NCBI RefSeq assembly: GCF_015070385.1
Contig: NZ_JADCSA010000016.1
Coordinates: 1 to 64,000, forward strand
Direction of reading: 5' to 3'
Length of the DNA: 64,000 bases
DNA from: Nocardioides malaquae
GTDB taxonomy: Bacteria > Actinomycetota > Actinomycetes > Propionibacteriales > Nocardioidaceae
Shown here: positions 1-9,015 of the stretch, one piece after another
How the letters are laid out: each line of letters starts with the position of its first letter
Numbering within the stretch: position 1 is the stretch's first letter
Position numbers and translations under genes: made by a program
Notes under the pieces: generated by a model
What the model was told of the DNA's origin: nothing
Databases searched by the model: none
The model's input: only the letters and a program-made list of their open reading frames with translations

Positions 1-77
1 CCGTCCCGCGACCACCCGTCCCGCCTCCACGCGCCACGACTCCGAGCGCAGTACCCACAGCCTGACCGCACCCGACC

Positions 78-662
78 TCAGCCCAGTGCGGCCACGACCT
101 CGTCCCACGCCACGCTGGGCGCGCGCGGAGCCTCCCGGCGCAACGTACTCATCCATCCGTCGACCAGCTGACCGCGCTGCAGCAGCAGGTCGGGCACGTA
201 GACCGGCACCGGGAAGCCGTGGCGCCACACCGCCTTGGCGCTGCCCCAGTTGCCCACGTGCCCCTGCCACCGGACGAGCTGCCACCCCCACGCGTCCAGC
301 GCCCGGCCGACCACCAGGCCGACCGCCTCCGTCATCACGCCGCGCCCCCGGAAGGCGGGATGGGTCACGAACCCCAGGTCTCCCGCCCCGCCGTCCACCG
401 GCATGGCGCGCAGGTCGATCGTTCCGGCGTAGCGTCCCTCCACCTCGATGGCCCACGACGCGATCTCCGGCGAGGGCTCCAGAAGGCCCGCGAGGTACTC
501 CTCCGCCATGTCCCGCGTGTAGCCCAGGGGGATCGTCGTCCACCGCTGGGTCTCCGCGTCGAGGCAACGCTCCAGCACCGCATCCAGGTCCGACTCCCGA
601 TGGGGCCGCAGCCGCACGAGCGTGCCCTGGAGCACCGGTACAGCCAGCGGAACGGTCACCAC
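78..662 (-). CDS. GNAT family N-acetyltransferase (RimJ/RimL type)
   Basis: This is a cytosolic acetyl-CoA-dependent N-acetyltransferase of the GNAT superfamily; the acceptor amine cannot be told from sequence. The protein has 194 residues, a normal length. The opening strand LVRLRPHRESD (residues 15-25) is typical of RimJ/RimL proteins, and RGRGVMTEA (105-113) is the acetyl-CoA pyrophosphate-binding loop. The start is GTG (GTG-GTG-ACC) and overlaps the stop of the upstream relic by a few bases, so the two were co-transcribed at some time. No operon partner points to a substrate. Confidence 0.85.
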   Translation of the reverse strand: MVTVPLAVPVLQGTLVRLRPHRESDLDAVLERCLDAETQRWTTIPLGYTRDMAEEYLAGLLEPSPEIASWAIEVEGRYAGTIDLRAMPVDGGAGDLGFVTHPAFRGRGVMTEAVGLVVGRALDAWGWQLVRWQGHVGNWGSAKAVWRHGFPVPVYVPDLLLQRGQLVDGWMSTLRREAPRAPSVAWDEVVAALG

Positions 663-1033
663 TCAGCCTCCGGCGTGACCACGACCCGGGTGCCGTCCCG
701 CTCCGCCCGCTGCTCCGCCTGCGTACGGATCGTCGCCACCAACTCGTCGAGCGCGACCGCCGACGCCGCCCGCACGTCCAACCACGCGGTCACCACGGAG
801 GCCACCGTGCCCCGGCCTCCGGGCGCCACCTCGACCCGCCCGAAGGAGGCGAGGCGTCCACCCAGACGTGCCTGCTTGTTGGCGGCCAGCACCGTCATCG
901 CGAAGGTCAACAACGGGTCGTGCCGCTCCCCCAGCGGCGTGTCCGCGTCGTGGTCGACCTCTCCGGTGAAATCGAACCGGAAGGTTCGTCCCACGCCGGG
1001 CCGGTCGCTCGTCTGTTGCATGCGTCCAGCCAA
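656..1033 (-). pseudogene. Relic of an allantoate / N-carbamoyl-amino-acid amidohydrolase (dimerisation domain only)
   Basis: The 125-residue reading frame matches only the internal dimerisation (lid) domain of the AllC/HyuC branch of M20 peptidases. Family-like blocks are FRFDFTGEVDH, ERHDPLLTFAMTVLAANKQARLGG and FGRVEV, then VTAWLDVRAAS. The metal-binding catalytic half that should precede it is absent: the frame continues only a short way upstream into unrelated sequence before mrpG. The C-terminal catalytic residues are also missing, because the frame stops right after the lid domain. The usual NHAG/DHAG motif is altered to DHDA. The start is TTG with no convincing ribosome site. I infer a decayed fragment; a retained stand-alone lid domain is possible but less likely. 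Confidence 0.55.
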
Positions 1034-1086
1034 CCCGGCAAGCTCGCCGAGGTCAACGCGGGGGCGGCACGGGATCAGCAGCCCCG

Positions 1087-1455
1087 TCAGGGCGCCCCGC
1101 GCTGGTCCTCCCAGTTCTTCTGCTCGGCGGTGAGCTCGTCGAGCACCAGGAGGTCCTTGCGCAGGCGCCCGGTGCGGTAGTTGGCCCGGGCCACCATGTG
1201 GCTGGAGACCACGCTGGTGCCCATCTGCAGCAGCACCACGAAGAAGAGCATCGCCAGCACCGAGGGGTCACGCAGTCGCAGCGCGAGCCCGGAGACCACG
1301 AGCATCAGCCCGATGACCTGCGGCTTCGTGGCGGCGTGCATCCGGCTCAGCAGGTCGGGCAGGCGCACCACGCCGATCGCCGCGATCAGCGCGAAGACCG
1401 AGCCGGCCAGCAGCAGCACCGCGGAGGCGCCGTCCATCACGTCGACCCAGCTCAT
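1087..1455 (-). CDS. mrpG: Mrp Na+/H+ antiporter subunit G
   Basis: MrpG (MnhG/PhaG) is a small membrane subunit of the multi-subunit Mrp cation/proton antiporter. The 122-residue protein has three predicted membrane helices (about 8-30, 42-58 and 66-85) and the family signature VRLPDLLSRMHAATK (residues 30-44). The start is the ATG that overlaps the stop of mrpF (ATGA), which gives the usual length; a longer upstream frame exists but would run through mrpF. It is the last gene of the operon. A charged tail follows the last helix. Confidence 0.93.
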   Translation of the reverse strand: MSWVDVMDGASAVLLLAGSVFALIAAIGVVRLPDLLSRMHAATKPQVIGLMLVVSGLALRLRDPSVLAMLFFVVLLQMGTSVVSSHMVARANYRTGRLRKDLLVLDELTAEQKNWEDQRGAP

Positions 1456-1760
1456 CGGCGCTCCACCCCCTCGTCGTCGCGCTCGTCGTCGCGGGTGTCG
1501 ATGTCTTCGGCGCCGCTGGCGTAACGCGCGATCGAGACCGCACCGACGAAGCCGATCATCGCCAACGCGAGCAGCATGGGGATCGCCCACGACTCCTCGC
1601 GGTGGATCGCCTTGAGCGACACCGCGCAGACCATGACCGACATCAGCACGTCGAGCGCCATCGAGCGGTCCAGGATGGTCGGCCCGACGGTCATCCGCAC
1701 CACGAGCAGCACCCCGGCCAGCACCAGCAACCCACCGGCCGCCACCAACACGTAGGTCAT
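1452..1760 (-). CDS. mrpF: Mrp Na+/H+ antiporter subunit F
   Basis: MrpF (MnhF/PhaF) is a three-helix subunit of the Mrp antiporter. The protein is 102 residues with helices near 2-22, 36-50 and 58-80. The motif VGPTILDRSMALDVL (25-39) is the family hallmark. The start overlaps the end of mrpE and the stop overlaps the start of mrpG, as expected for translational coupling. The tail after residue 82 is very acidic and arginine-rich and lies beyond the conserved core. Confidence 0.93.
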   Translation of the reverse strand: MTYVLVAAGGLLVLAGVLLVVRMTVGPTILDRSMALDVLMSVMVCAVSLKAIHREESWAIPMLLALAMIGFVGAVSIARYASGAEDIDTRDDERDDEGVERR

Positions 1761-2332
1761 CGGGCCGCCTCCTCGGTCGCCAACGCCGTGCCCGGCTTCG
1801 GCTCGAAGGCGCGCAGGAAGCGGGCCTCGACCTCGAGCGCCGCCCGACGGAACGCGGCGGCCTCGTCCGGCGTGTCCACGTCGAGCACGTGCAGGTAGAG
1901 CGTGTGGGTGGAGCGACGGGCCTCGACGATGATCGAGCCCGGCACCAAGGTCAGCATGGCGCCGACGGCGGTGAGCACGAAGTCGGAGTTGGAGCGCAGG
2001 TCGACCGCAACCACCGCGTTGCGCACCGGGCGGCGACGCAGCACCACGACCGAGACCAGGATGCTGGCCTTCACGATGTCGTAGAGGAAGTGCGCCACCA
2101 GCCAGACCAGCGGCACCACGCGTACGCGGGCCCCGAGGTCGATGGGAGGCAGCGGGAAGGCGAGCGAGACCGCGACCGCGACCGCGACGCCGGCCAGGAC
2201 GATGTTGGGCGTGATGCTGCCCCACAGACCCACCCAGAAGAGGGTCAACCACAGCAGTGACCACGGCTGCAGGGCGCGGTAGCGCACCGGCTTGACCTTG
2301 CCCCGGCGCGTGACCCTGACTTGAGGACTCAT
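1757..2332 (-). CDS. mrpE: Mrp Na+/H+ antiporter subunit E
   Basis: MrpE (MnhE/PhaE) is a membrane subunit of the Mrp complex. The 191-residue protein has a basic N-terminus, two or three helices (about 22-40, 43-60 and 70-95), and a cytoplasmic domain with DFVLTAVGAMLTLVPGSIIVE (split across residues 117-137), which matches the family's T-L-x-PG-T block. Both ends overlap neighbouring subunit genes. The family norm is about 160 residues; the extra length is a C-terminal charged tail. Confidence 0.92.
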   Translation of the reverse strand: MSPQVRVTRRGKVKPVRYRALQPWSLLWLTLFWVGLWGSITPNIVLAGVAVAVAVSLAFPLPPIDLGARVRVVPLVWLVAHFLYDIVKASILVSVVVLRRRPVRNAVVAVDLRSNSDFVLTAVGAMLTLVPGSIIVEARRSTHTLYLHVLDVDTPDEAAAFRRAALEVEARFLRAFEPKPGTALATEEAAR

Positions 2333-4020
2333 CGCTCGTCCTCCCCCAGGACCGCCTGCACGTAGGTGCGGCGCTCCACCAGGTCATGTCCGGCCCGGTC
2401 GGCGTAGGCGTACAGCGGCCCGGCCACGATGCTGAGCACCACGGAGACCGCGACGAGCGCGGACGCCGGACCCAGCATGCTCACGGGCAGGTGCCGGGTG
2501 TCCTCACCGGCCTCGATCAGCTGGTGGAAGTCACGCTCGTCGATGCCCGCGTCGGTCACTTGCTGCGCCTCGGCGATGCTGGCCGCCGGCACGACACCCT
2601 GCGGGGTGTGGAGGTGACCCCGGTGCTCGGTCGACCGGTTCACCCGCGTCATTGACGGCTGCGCGTCCAGCGCGTTGAGGTCGACGAGCGCCTGGTGGGC
2701 CTCCTCCGGCGTGCGCCAGAAGACGACCGCCCACGTCTTCGCGACCGCGTACAACGTCAGCAGGCTGGTGACCACCGCACCGGCCACCAGCGCCCACGCA
2801 AGCGGGGTGCCGAGGTCGATGGTCGCCTCCATGAGGCCGACCTTGCCGATGAACCCGGAGAAGGGCGGGATGCCCGCGAGGTTCATCGCCGGCACGAAGA
2901 AGAGCACCGCCAGCAGGGGCGCGATGCGGGCCAGGCCGCCGATGCGCAGCAACGACGTCGACCCGGCTCTCCGTTCGACCAGGCCCACCACGAGGAAGAG
3001 CGCCGTCTGCACGGTGATGTGGTGCACGACGTAGAAGATCGTGCCCGAGACGCCGGCCGTGCCCGCCACCGCGATGCCGAGCACCATGTAGCCGATGTGG
3101 CTGACGAGGGTGAACGACAACATACGTTTGATGTCGCTCTGCGCGATGGCGCCCAGGATGCCGACGACCATCGTCGTCAGCGCCACCCAGAGCAGCAGGT
3201 CGGTCAGGGGCGAGTCGGGGAAGACGACCATCTGCACCCGCAGGATCGCGTAGACACCCACCTTGGTCAGCAGGCCCGCGAAGACCGCGGTGACCGGAGC
3301 CGGAGCCGTGGGGTAGGAGTCGGGCAACCAGAACGAGAGCGGGAAGACGGCCGCCTTGATCGAGAAGGTCGTCAACAGCAGCAGCTGCACCATCAACGAC
3401 ACCGCCGGGTCCAGCTCGGCGAGGCGCTGCCCGAGGTGGGCCAGGGTCAGGGTGCCGGTGGCGGCGTAGGTGACGGCCAACGTGATGAGGAAGAGCATCG
3501 ACGACAGCAGCGCCACGAGCACGTAGATCGTGCCCGCCCGGATGCGCGGACCCGTGCCACCCAGGGTGAGCAGCACGTAGGAGGCGAAGAGCAGCATCTC
3601 GAAGGAGACGAAGAGGTTGAAGAGGTCGCCGGCGAGGAAGGCGCTCGCGACGCCGGCCACCAGCACCAGGAAGGTGGGGTGGTAGACCGACAGCGGTGCC
3701 GACTCCTCGTCCTCGATCATGCCCTGACCGATCGAGTAGCCGAGGACCGCGAGGGTGACCACGGCACTCACCAGCAGCATCAGCGCCGCCAACCGGTCGG
3801 CCACCAGCACGATGCCGACCGTCTCGGGCCAGGCGCCGATCCACAACGTCTGCGGGCCCTGGGTGTCGGCCTGCCACATGAGCACGGCGGCCACCGACGC
3901 CATCGCGACCAGCACCGAGACGCTGAGCCACAGCTGGAGTCGCGGACGCTGGTAGAGCACGAGCGAGAGTCCGGCGCCCATGACCGGAAGGAGAACGGGG
4001 ATCGGGACGAGCCAGTTCAC
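2329..4020 (-). CDS. mrpD: Mrp Na+/H+ antiporter subunit D
   Basis: MrpD is one of the two large antiporter subunits related to the proton-pumping NuoL/M/N subunits of complex I. The 563-residue protein has about 14 predicted helices. The conserved membrane glutamate is E141 in the block LFVSFEMLLFASY, and a lysine-bearing helix follows (TTFSIKAAVFPLSFWLPD). A loop of about 60 residues before the last helix (near 440-505) is unusually long, which accounts for the extra length over the typical 490-500 residues. The start is an ATG overlapping mrpC. Confidence 0.95.
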   Translation of the reverse strand: MNWLVPIPVLLPVMGAGLSLVLYQRPRLQLWLSVSVLVAMASVAAVLMWQADTQGPQTLWIGAWPETVGIVLVADRLAALMLLVSAVVTLAVLGYSIGQGMIEDEESAPLSVYHPTFLVLVAGVASAFLAGDLFNLFVSFEMLLFASYVLLTLGGTGPRIRAGTIYVLVALLSSMLFLITLAVTYAATGTLTLAHLGQRLAELDPAVSLMVQLLLLTTFSIKAAVFPLSFWLPDSYPTAPAPVTAVFAGLLTKVGVYAILRVQMVVFPDSPLTDLLLWVALTTMVVGILGAIAQSDIKRMLSFTLVSHIGYMVLGIAVAGTAGVSGTIFYVVHHITVQTALFLVVGLVERRAGSTSLLRIGGLARIAPLLAVLFFVPAMNLAGIPPFSGFIGKVGLMEATIDLGTPLAWALVAGAVVTSLLTLYAVAKTWAVVFWRTPEEAHQALVDLNALDAQPSMTRVNRSTEHRGHLHTPQGVVPAASIAEAQQVTDAGIDERDFHQLIEAGEDTRHLPVSMLGPASALVAVSVVLSIVAGPLYAYADRAGHDLVERRTYVQAVLGEDER

Positions 4021-4649
4021 TTCCGCTCTCCTTCCTGGTCGTCACGCTGCTTGGCCTGTCGCCGTTCCAGCGCGGCCTTCTCCTCGGCCCACTTAGCGGC
4101 GGCCGCACGCTCCTCGGCCCGCTCGGCGGCCTCCGCGGCCTCGGCCAGCTCCTCGACGGTGAAGTCGGAGGCCACCGCCACGACGTCCTCCTCCTCGGTG
4201 CTCTCGGCGCGGTAGGACTCCGACTCGACGTCCTTGCGGGCCATCGTGCGGATCAGCGCGTCCTCGACGTCGTCCTGCACGTCGTCGTGCCCGGTGAGCT
4301 GCCACGAGCGGTAGGCCATCGCGAGCACGAACGAGACGGTCGCGAGCATGATGACGATGGCGGTGAGCACCATCGCCTGGGGCAGCGGGTCGACGTAGGT
4401 GCCCTCGGTGCCCTCGACGATCGGCGCGCGACCGGCGGGTCCGCCGGCGACGAGGAACGCCAGGCTCACGCCGTTGCCCATCATCACCAGGCCCACCAGC
4501 ACCCGGGAGAGGCTGCGCTCCAGCAACAGGTAGGCACCGCAGCCGATCAGGCCTGCGGCCACGGCCACCATCGTCAGGTTGACCTCGCCGGTCGCGGCGA
4601 CGGTGCCGCCGCCGGGGTCGATGCTCGGGAGGAGGACGGGGAGTCTCAT
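4017..4649 (-). CDS. mrpC: Mrp Na+/H+ antiporter subunit C with charged C-terminal extension
   Basis: MrpC is homologous to NuoK of complex I and sits between the A/B and D subunits. The core spans about residues 22-118 with three helices. GLVMMGNGVSLAFLV and DPLPQAMVLTAIVIMLA match the family. The protein is 210 residues against about 115-130 for most MrpC proteins: from about 120 onward there is a soluble, Glu/Ala/Arg-rich stretch predicted to form a helix or coiled coil (EELAEAAEAAERAEERAAAA). The function of this extension is unknown. ATG start overlapping the stop of mrpA. Confidence 0.93.
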   Translation of the reverse strand: MRLPVLLPSIDPGGGTVAATGEVNLTMVAVAAGLIGCGAYLLLERSLSRVLVGLVMMGNGVSLAFLVAGGPAGRAPIVEGTEGTYVDPLPQAMVLTAIVIMLATVSFVLAMAYRSWQLTGHDDVQDDVEDALIRTMARKDVESESYRAESTEEEDVVAVASDFTVEELAEAAEAAERAEERAAAAKWAEEKAALERRQAKQRDDQEGERK

Positions 4650-7546
4650 CGGGCCACCGCCTCGGTCGTCTGGGACTCGGCGGCCTCGGCGTCACGCTTC
4701 TCGCGCATCACCTGCCGGTCGATCTGCGAGCCGAGCCCGCGCAGCAGGTCGAGCACCAGGCCCAGGACGACCAGGTAGACACCGATGTCGAAGAGCGCCG
4801 AGGAGACCAGGTGCACGTTGCCCAGCACCGGCACCTCCACGTCGAGGATCGCCGACTCCAGGATCGTCCCGCCGAAGGCCACGGGCAGGAGCGCCGCCAG
4901 GGCCGCCAAGGCCAACCCGGCGCCGATCAGCTTGCCGGCGTCGACGGGGGCGGCCTCGTCCAGCTCGTAGCGGCCACCCGCGAGGTAGCGGATCACCAGC
5001 GCCAGTCCGGCGGTCAGGCCGCCGGCGAAGCCGCCACCGGGCGCGTTGTGCCCGGCGAAGAGCAGGTAGAGGCTGAGCACGATGATGCTGTGGAAGAGCA
5101 GGCGGGTGATGACCTCGAAGATGATCGACCGCTTCTCCGGCGCCAGGGTGCGGGGCGCGGGCAGCCAGACCCGCCGACCGGCGTCCGTGGCGTGCTTCTT
5201 CACCCCTTCGGGGAAGGGGATCTCGTGCACCCGACGGATGCCGGCGCCGCGCACGTCGAGGAAGATCAGGCTGGCCACGCCGGTGCCGGCGGCCACCAGC
5301 ACCGCGATCTCACCGAGGGTGTCCCAGGCGCGGGTGTCGACCAGGACGACGTTGACGATGTTGTAGCCGCCGCCGTACTCCACCGCGAGACGCGGCAGGT
5401 CGAGCGAGACTGGGGTGTGGATGCGCGCGCTGGCTCCCACGAGGATGAAGCCGGCAGCGGCCAGGGCGACGGCGACCGCGAGGGCCATCCGCCAGTAGCG
5501 GCGGGCGCTCAGCGGACGGTCGGTGAAGTACTCCGGCATCCGTCGCAGGGCCAGCACGAAGACCACGACGGTGAGGGTCTCCACCAGGACCTGGGTGAGC
5601 GCCAGGTCGGGGGCGCCGTGCATCACGAAGAGGACCGCCGCGCCGAAGCCGGTGGCGCCCGCCAGGAGCACGGCGCGCAGACGGCGCCGCGAGCGGGTGG
5701 CCATGAAGGCTGCCAGCATGATGACCGCCCCGACCAGTGCCTGGAAGGGCGTGTCCCAAGCCTTCACCCGGATGGAGTCGAACGTGAGGAACAGCGTCGA
5801 ACCGGGCACGACGACGACCACGACCAGGATGATGGCGAGGTAGGCCGCAGCCGAACCTCGCTGCACGACGGCCGTCAGCTCCACCGCGAAACGGTCCAGT
5901 CCCCGCATGCCGGCCCGGTAGCCCCGCTCCATGCTGAGGTCGAGCGCCAGCGCGCCCTGCAGGGTGGCGACCGGACGCCGCAGCAGGAAGAGCACGACAC
6001 CGAGGGCGATCGCCACGCCGGTCGCCAGCAGCGGCAGCCCGACCCCGTGCCACAGGGAGAGCTCGGCGTGGTGCACGCCCTCGGGCAGCGACTCGACGTG
6101 GGGGGCGAACGCGGTGGTGAGGGTCGGTCCGGCGAAGCCGGCGGCGAGGCCGAGCACGCCGAGCAGGAGCGGGCCCGCGGCGAACCCCGCCGGGACGTCC
6201 ACGTCGCGCAGCTCCTCGGCCACCTCGCGGTCGGCGAACGCGCCCCACACGAAGCGCAGCGAGTAGGCCACCGTCAGGATCGAGCCGAGCAGCACCCCGG
6301 CGAGCAGCAACCACCCGGCTGGGCCGTCGAGGCCGGTGCCGTCGCCGTACTCCGCGACGTCGACGAGCGCCACGAAGACGCTCTCCTTGGCGACGTAGCC
6401 CAGCAGGGGCGGGATGCCGGCCATCGACAGGGCGGCGAGCACCGACGCCGCGGCCACCCACGGCATCCGACGACTCAGGCCGGTCAGCTTGCGCAGGTCG
6501 CGCGTGCCCGTGGTGCGGTCGATGAGACCCACCACCAGGAAGAGCGTGGCCTTGAAGAGCGCGTGGGCGAGCACGAGGCCCAGCCCGGCCAGCATCGCCG
6601 AGCGCGTGCCGAGGCCCAGCACCAGCATCATGAAACCGAGCTGGCTCACGGTGCCGAAGGCCAGCAGCAGCTTGAGGTCGTGCTGGCGCAGCGCGCGCAG
6701 CCCGCCGAGCACCATCGTGAGCAGGCCGAGGCCGACCAGCACGCCGCGCCACCCGGGCACGTCGGCGAAGGCCGGAGCGAGGAGCGCCACCAGGTACACG
6801 CCGGCCTTCACCATCGAGGCGGCGTGGAGGTAGGCGCTCACCGGCGTCGGAGCCGCCATCGCGGCGGGCAGCCAGAAGTGGAAGGGAAAGAGGGCCGACT
6901 TCGAGATCGCGCCCACCAGGAGCAGCAGGACCGAGACGGTCACCAGGGTGCCCTCCGGCGGCGCCGCGAGGATCTCGCTGATGCGCATCGTGCCGGCCTC
7001 GTGGGCCAGCGCCAGGGCGCCGACCAGCATCGCGAGGCCACCGAGCGTGGTGACGATGAGTGCCTGGATGGCCGCCTGGCGCGAGGTGCGGCGGGTGGGG
7101 TCGTGACCCACCAGCAGGAAGGAGAAGACCGTGGTCAGCTCCCAGAAGACGTACATCAGCAGCAGGTCGTCAGCCAGGACGAGACCCAGCATGGCGGCCA
7201 CGAAGGCCACCAGCACGCCGCCGAACCGGGGCACCCCGGCGCTGTCGTCGTGGAAGTACCAGGTGCAGTAGGCCAGCACGACCGCGCCGATCCCCAGGAC
7301 GATCAGCCCGAGCAGCAGCTGCAGCGGACCCAGCGCGAACGACAGGCCCAAGCCGATCGACGGCACCCAGGAGACGACCTCGGTGTGCACCTGCCCGTCG
7401 ACGACCGACGGCGTGAAGGTCGCCAACCAGACCGTCGCCGCGAGCGGCACCGCGGCCACCGGCAGGAACGCGCGCCGGCCCCATCGGAGAAGCATCCAGG
7501 GACTGATCGCCGCGAGCGCGAAGAGGGCGGCGATCACCAGGAGCAA
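4646..7546 (-). CDS. mrpA: Mrp Na+/H+ antiporter subunit A fused to subunit B
   Basis: This is the large Mrp subunit, combining a NuoL-like MrpA domain, the MrpA C-terminal (DUF4040) region and a MrpB domain in 966 residues. The conserved glutamate is E136 in VFWELTTVFSFLL. The MrpB part is seen near the C-terminus (LLFHSIIVLSLYLLFAGHN and PGGGFAGGLTAGLALVIR). The open frame extends far upstream, but that part lies antisense to the divergent peptidase gene. I chose the TTG at 7546 because GAGAGG lies 7 nt before it and the product then starts with the first helix. First gene of the operon; it diverges from the M20 peptidase with a 73-bp gap. Confidence 0.93.
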   Translation of the reverse strand: MLLVIAALFALAAISPWMLLRWGRRAFLPVAAVPLAATVWLATFTPSVVDGQVHTEVVSWVPSIGLGLSFALGPLQLLLGLIVLGIGAVVLAYCTWYFHDDSAGVPRFGGVLVAFVAAMLGLVLADDLLLMYVFWELTTVFSFLLVGHDPTRRTSRQAAIQALIVTTLGGLAMLVGALALAHEAGTMRISEILAAPPEGTLVTVSVLLLLVGAISKSALFPFHFWLPAAMAAPTPVSAYLHAASMVKAGVYLVALLAPAFADVPGWRGVLVGLGLLTMVLGGLRALRQHDLKLLLAFGTVSQLGFMMLVLGLGTRSAMLAGLGLVLAHALFKATLFLVVGLIDRTTGTRDLRKLTGLSRRMPWVAAASVLAALSMAGIPPLLGYVAKESVFVALVDVAEYGDGTGLDGPAGWLLLAGVLLGSILTVAYSLRFVWGAFADREVAEELRDVDVPAGFAAGPLLLGVLGLAAGFAGPTLTTAFAPHVESLPEGVHHAELSLWHGVGLPLLATGVAIALGVVLFLLRRPVATLQGALALDLSMERGYRAGMRGLDRFAVELTAVVQRGSAAAYLAIILVVVVVVPGSTLFLTFDSIRVKAWDTPFQALVGAVIMLAAFMATRSRRRLRAVLLAGATGFGAAVLFVMHGAPDLALTQVLVETLTVVVFVLALRRMPEYFTDRPLSARRYWRMALAVAVALAAAGFILVGASARIHTPVSLDLPRLAVEYGGGYNIVNVVLVDTRAWDTLGEIAVLVAAGTGVASLIFLDVRGAGIRRVHEIPFPEGVKKHATDAGRRVWLPAPRTLAPEKRSIIFEVITRLLFHSIIVLSLYLLFAGHNAPGGGFAGGLTAGLALVIRYLAGGRYELDEAAPVDAGKLIGAGLALAALAALLPVAFGGTILESAILDVEVPVLGNVHLVSSALFDIGVYLVVLGLVLDLLRGLGSQIDRQVMREKRDAEAAESQTTEAVAR

Positions 7547-7619
7547 GGGCAGACCTCTCGTGGGTGGCGGGCGCGGGTCGGCGTGGCAAAGACTACCGGT
7601 CCGGTGGGAGACTCCCCGC

Positions 7620-8957
7620 GTGAGCACCCCCGACGCCCTCGCCCCGGTCAGCAAGCTCCAGCGGCTGGTGCAGATCCCGACCGTCTCCGACCGCGACCCC
7701 GCGTCGGTCGACACCGAGCAGTTCGACCGTCTGCTGGCCGAGCTCGCCGACCTCTTCCCGCTGGTGCACAGCCGCCTGGAGCTCACCCGGGTGGGCACCC
7801 ACGGCTTGCTGCTGCACTGGCGTGGGGCGTCGCAGGAGCGTCCGGTGGTGCTGATGGCGCACCTCGACGTGGTGCCGGTCGACGAGGACTCCACGTGGAC
7901 CCACCCGGCCTTCGACGGCGTCATCAGCGACGGCTTCCTCTGGGGCCGCGGCACCCTCGACGACAAGGGCTGCGTGGTGGGCATCTGCGAGGCCGTCGAG
8001 CGGCTGCTGGCCACCGACTTCACCCCCGCCCAGGACGTCTGGCTCTCCTTCGGGGCGACCGAGGAGGTCTCCGGCCCCGACGCCGCCGAGGCCGTCGCGG
8101 TGCTGCGGGAGCGGGGCGTACGCCCGTGGTTCGTGCTCGACGAGGGCGGGGCCGTCGCGCACGACGCCTTCCCGGGGGTCGCGAAGCCGGTCGCCGTCAT
8201 CGGCGTGGCCGAGAAGGGCACGACCTTCCTCCAGCTGCGCGCCGACGGCTCGGGCGGCCACTCCTCCACCCCGGCCCGCAACGGGCCCACGGCGCGCATC
8301 GCCCGGGCCATCACCCGGCTCGAGCGCCACCAGTTCTCCCCGCGCCTGCCCGCACCCACCGTCGAGCTCTTCACCCGGCTGGCGCCCCACGCCCGCGGCC
8401 CGCTCAGGCCGCTGCTCGCCCGGGCCGCCCAGCTGCAGCCGGTGCTGGCGCGCGCCCTGGTGGCCGCCGGTCACGAGCCTGCCGCACTGGCCCGCACGAC
8501 CATCGCGGTGACCACTCTGTCGGGGTCGCCGGCGCTGAACGTGATCGCCTCGACCGCCAAGGCGGGGGTCAACCTGCGGATCATGCCGGGCGAGAGCGTC
8601 GCGGAGGCGACCGAGCACGTGCGCCGCGCCGTGCACGACGACCACGTGCACGTCGACATGCTGGAGGCGGGCGAGCCCAGCCCCGTCTCCCCCTACCTCG
8701 ACGACCCGGCGTTCGCGCTGCTCGAGCAGGTGGTGGCCGAGGTCTTCCCCGACGCCGTGACGTCGCCCTACGTGCAGAACGGCGCGACCGACAGCCGCAC
8801 CTTCACCGAGATCTGCGAGCGGGTCTACCGCTTCGCGCCCTTCCGGATGACGAAGGCCCAGCGCGACTCGATCCACGCCCACGACGAGCGCATCGGCGTG
8901 GCCGACCTGGATGCCGGCGTCGAGTGGTACGCCCGGCTGCTGCGCGCACTCACCTGA
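7620..8957 (+). CDS. M20 family metallopeptidase (dipeptidase / deacylase)
   Basis: This is a zinc-dependent exopeptidase of the M20/M25/M40 family that would cleave a dipeptide or N-acyl amino acid in the cytosol. It has 445 residues, the usual length. Metal ligands are visible: H81 and D83 in MAHLDVVPV, D114 in GTLDDKG, catalytic E148 with E149 in GATEEVSG, and a late histidine in SIHAHDERI. The lid domain is centred near GSGGHSSTPARNGPT. The GTG start has GGGAG 9 nt upstream. It stands alone, divergent from the Mrp operon. Confidence 0.9.
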   Translation: MSTPDALAPVSKLQRLVQIPTVSDRDPASVDTEQFDRLLAELADLFPLVHSRLELTRVGTHGLLLHWRGASQERPVVLMAHLDVVPVDEDSTWTHPAFDGVISDGFLWGRGTLDDKGCVVGICEAVERLLATDFTPAQDVWLSFGATEEVSGPDAAEAVAVLRERGVRPWFVLDEGGAVAHDAFPGVAKPVAVIGVAEKGTTFLQLRADGSGGHSSTPARNGPTARIARAITRLERHQFSPRLPAPTVELFTRLAPHARGPLRPLLARAAQLQPVLARALVAAGHEPAALARTTIAVTTLSGSPALNVIASTAKAGVNLRIMPGESVAEATEHVRRAVHDDHVHVDMLEAGEPSPVSPYLDDPAFALLEQVVAEVFPDAVTSPYVQNGATDSRTFTEICERVYRFAPFRMTKAQRDSIHAHDERIGVADLDAGVEWYARLLRALT

Positions 8958-9015
8958 CGCGACACTCGCGCGGCGTTCCGCACCGCCGGGCCCGGGGACG
9001 GGGTAGAACTTGCCC

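Noticed and set aside
656-1033. A functional M20 amidohydrolase
   Set aside because: The metal-binding catalytic domain is missing on both sides of the lid domain.
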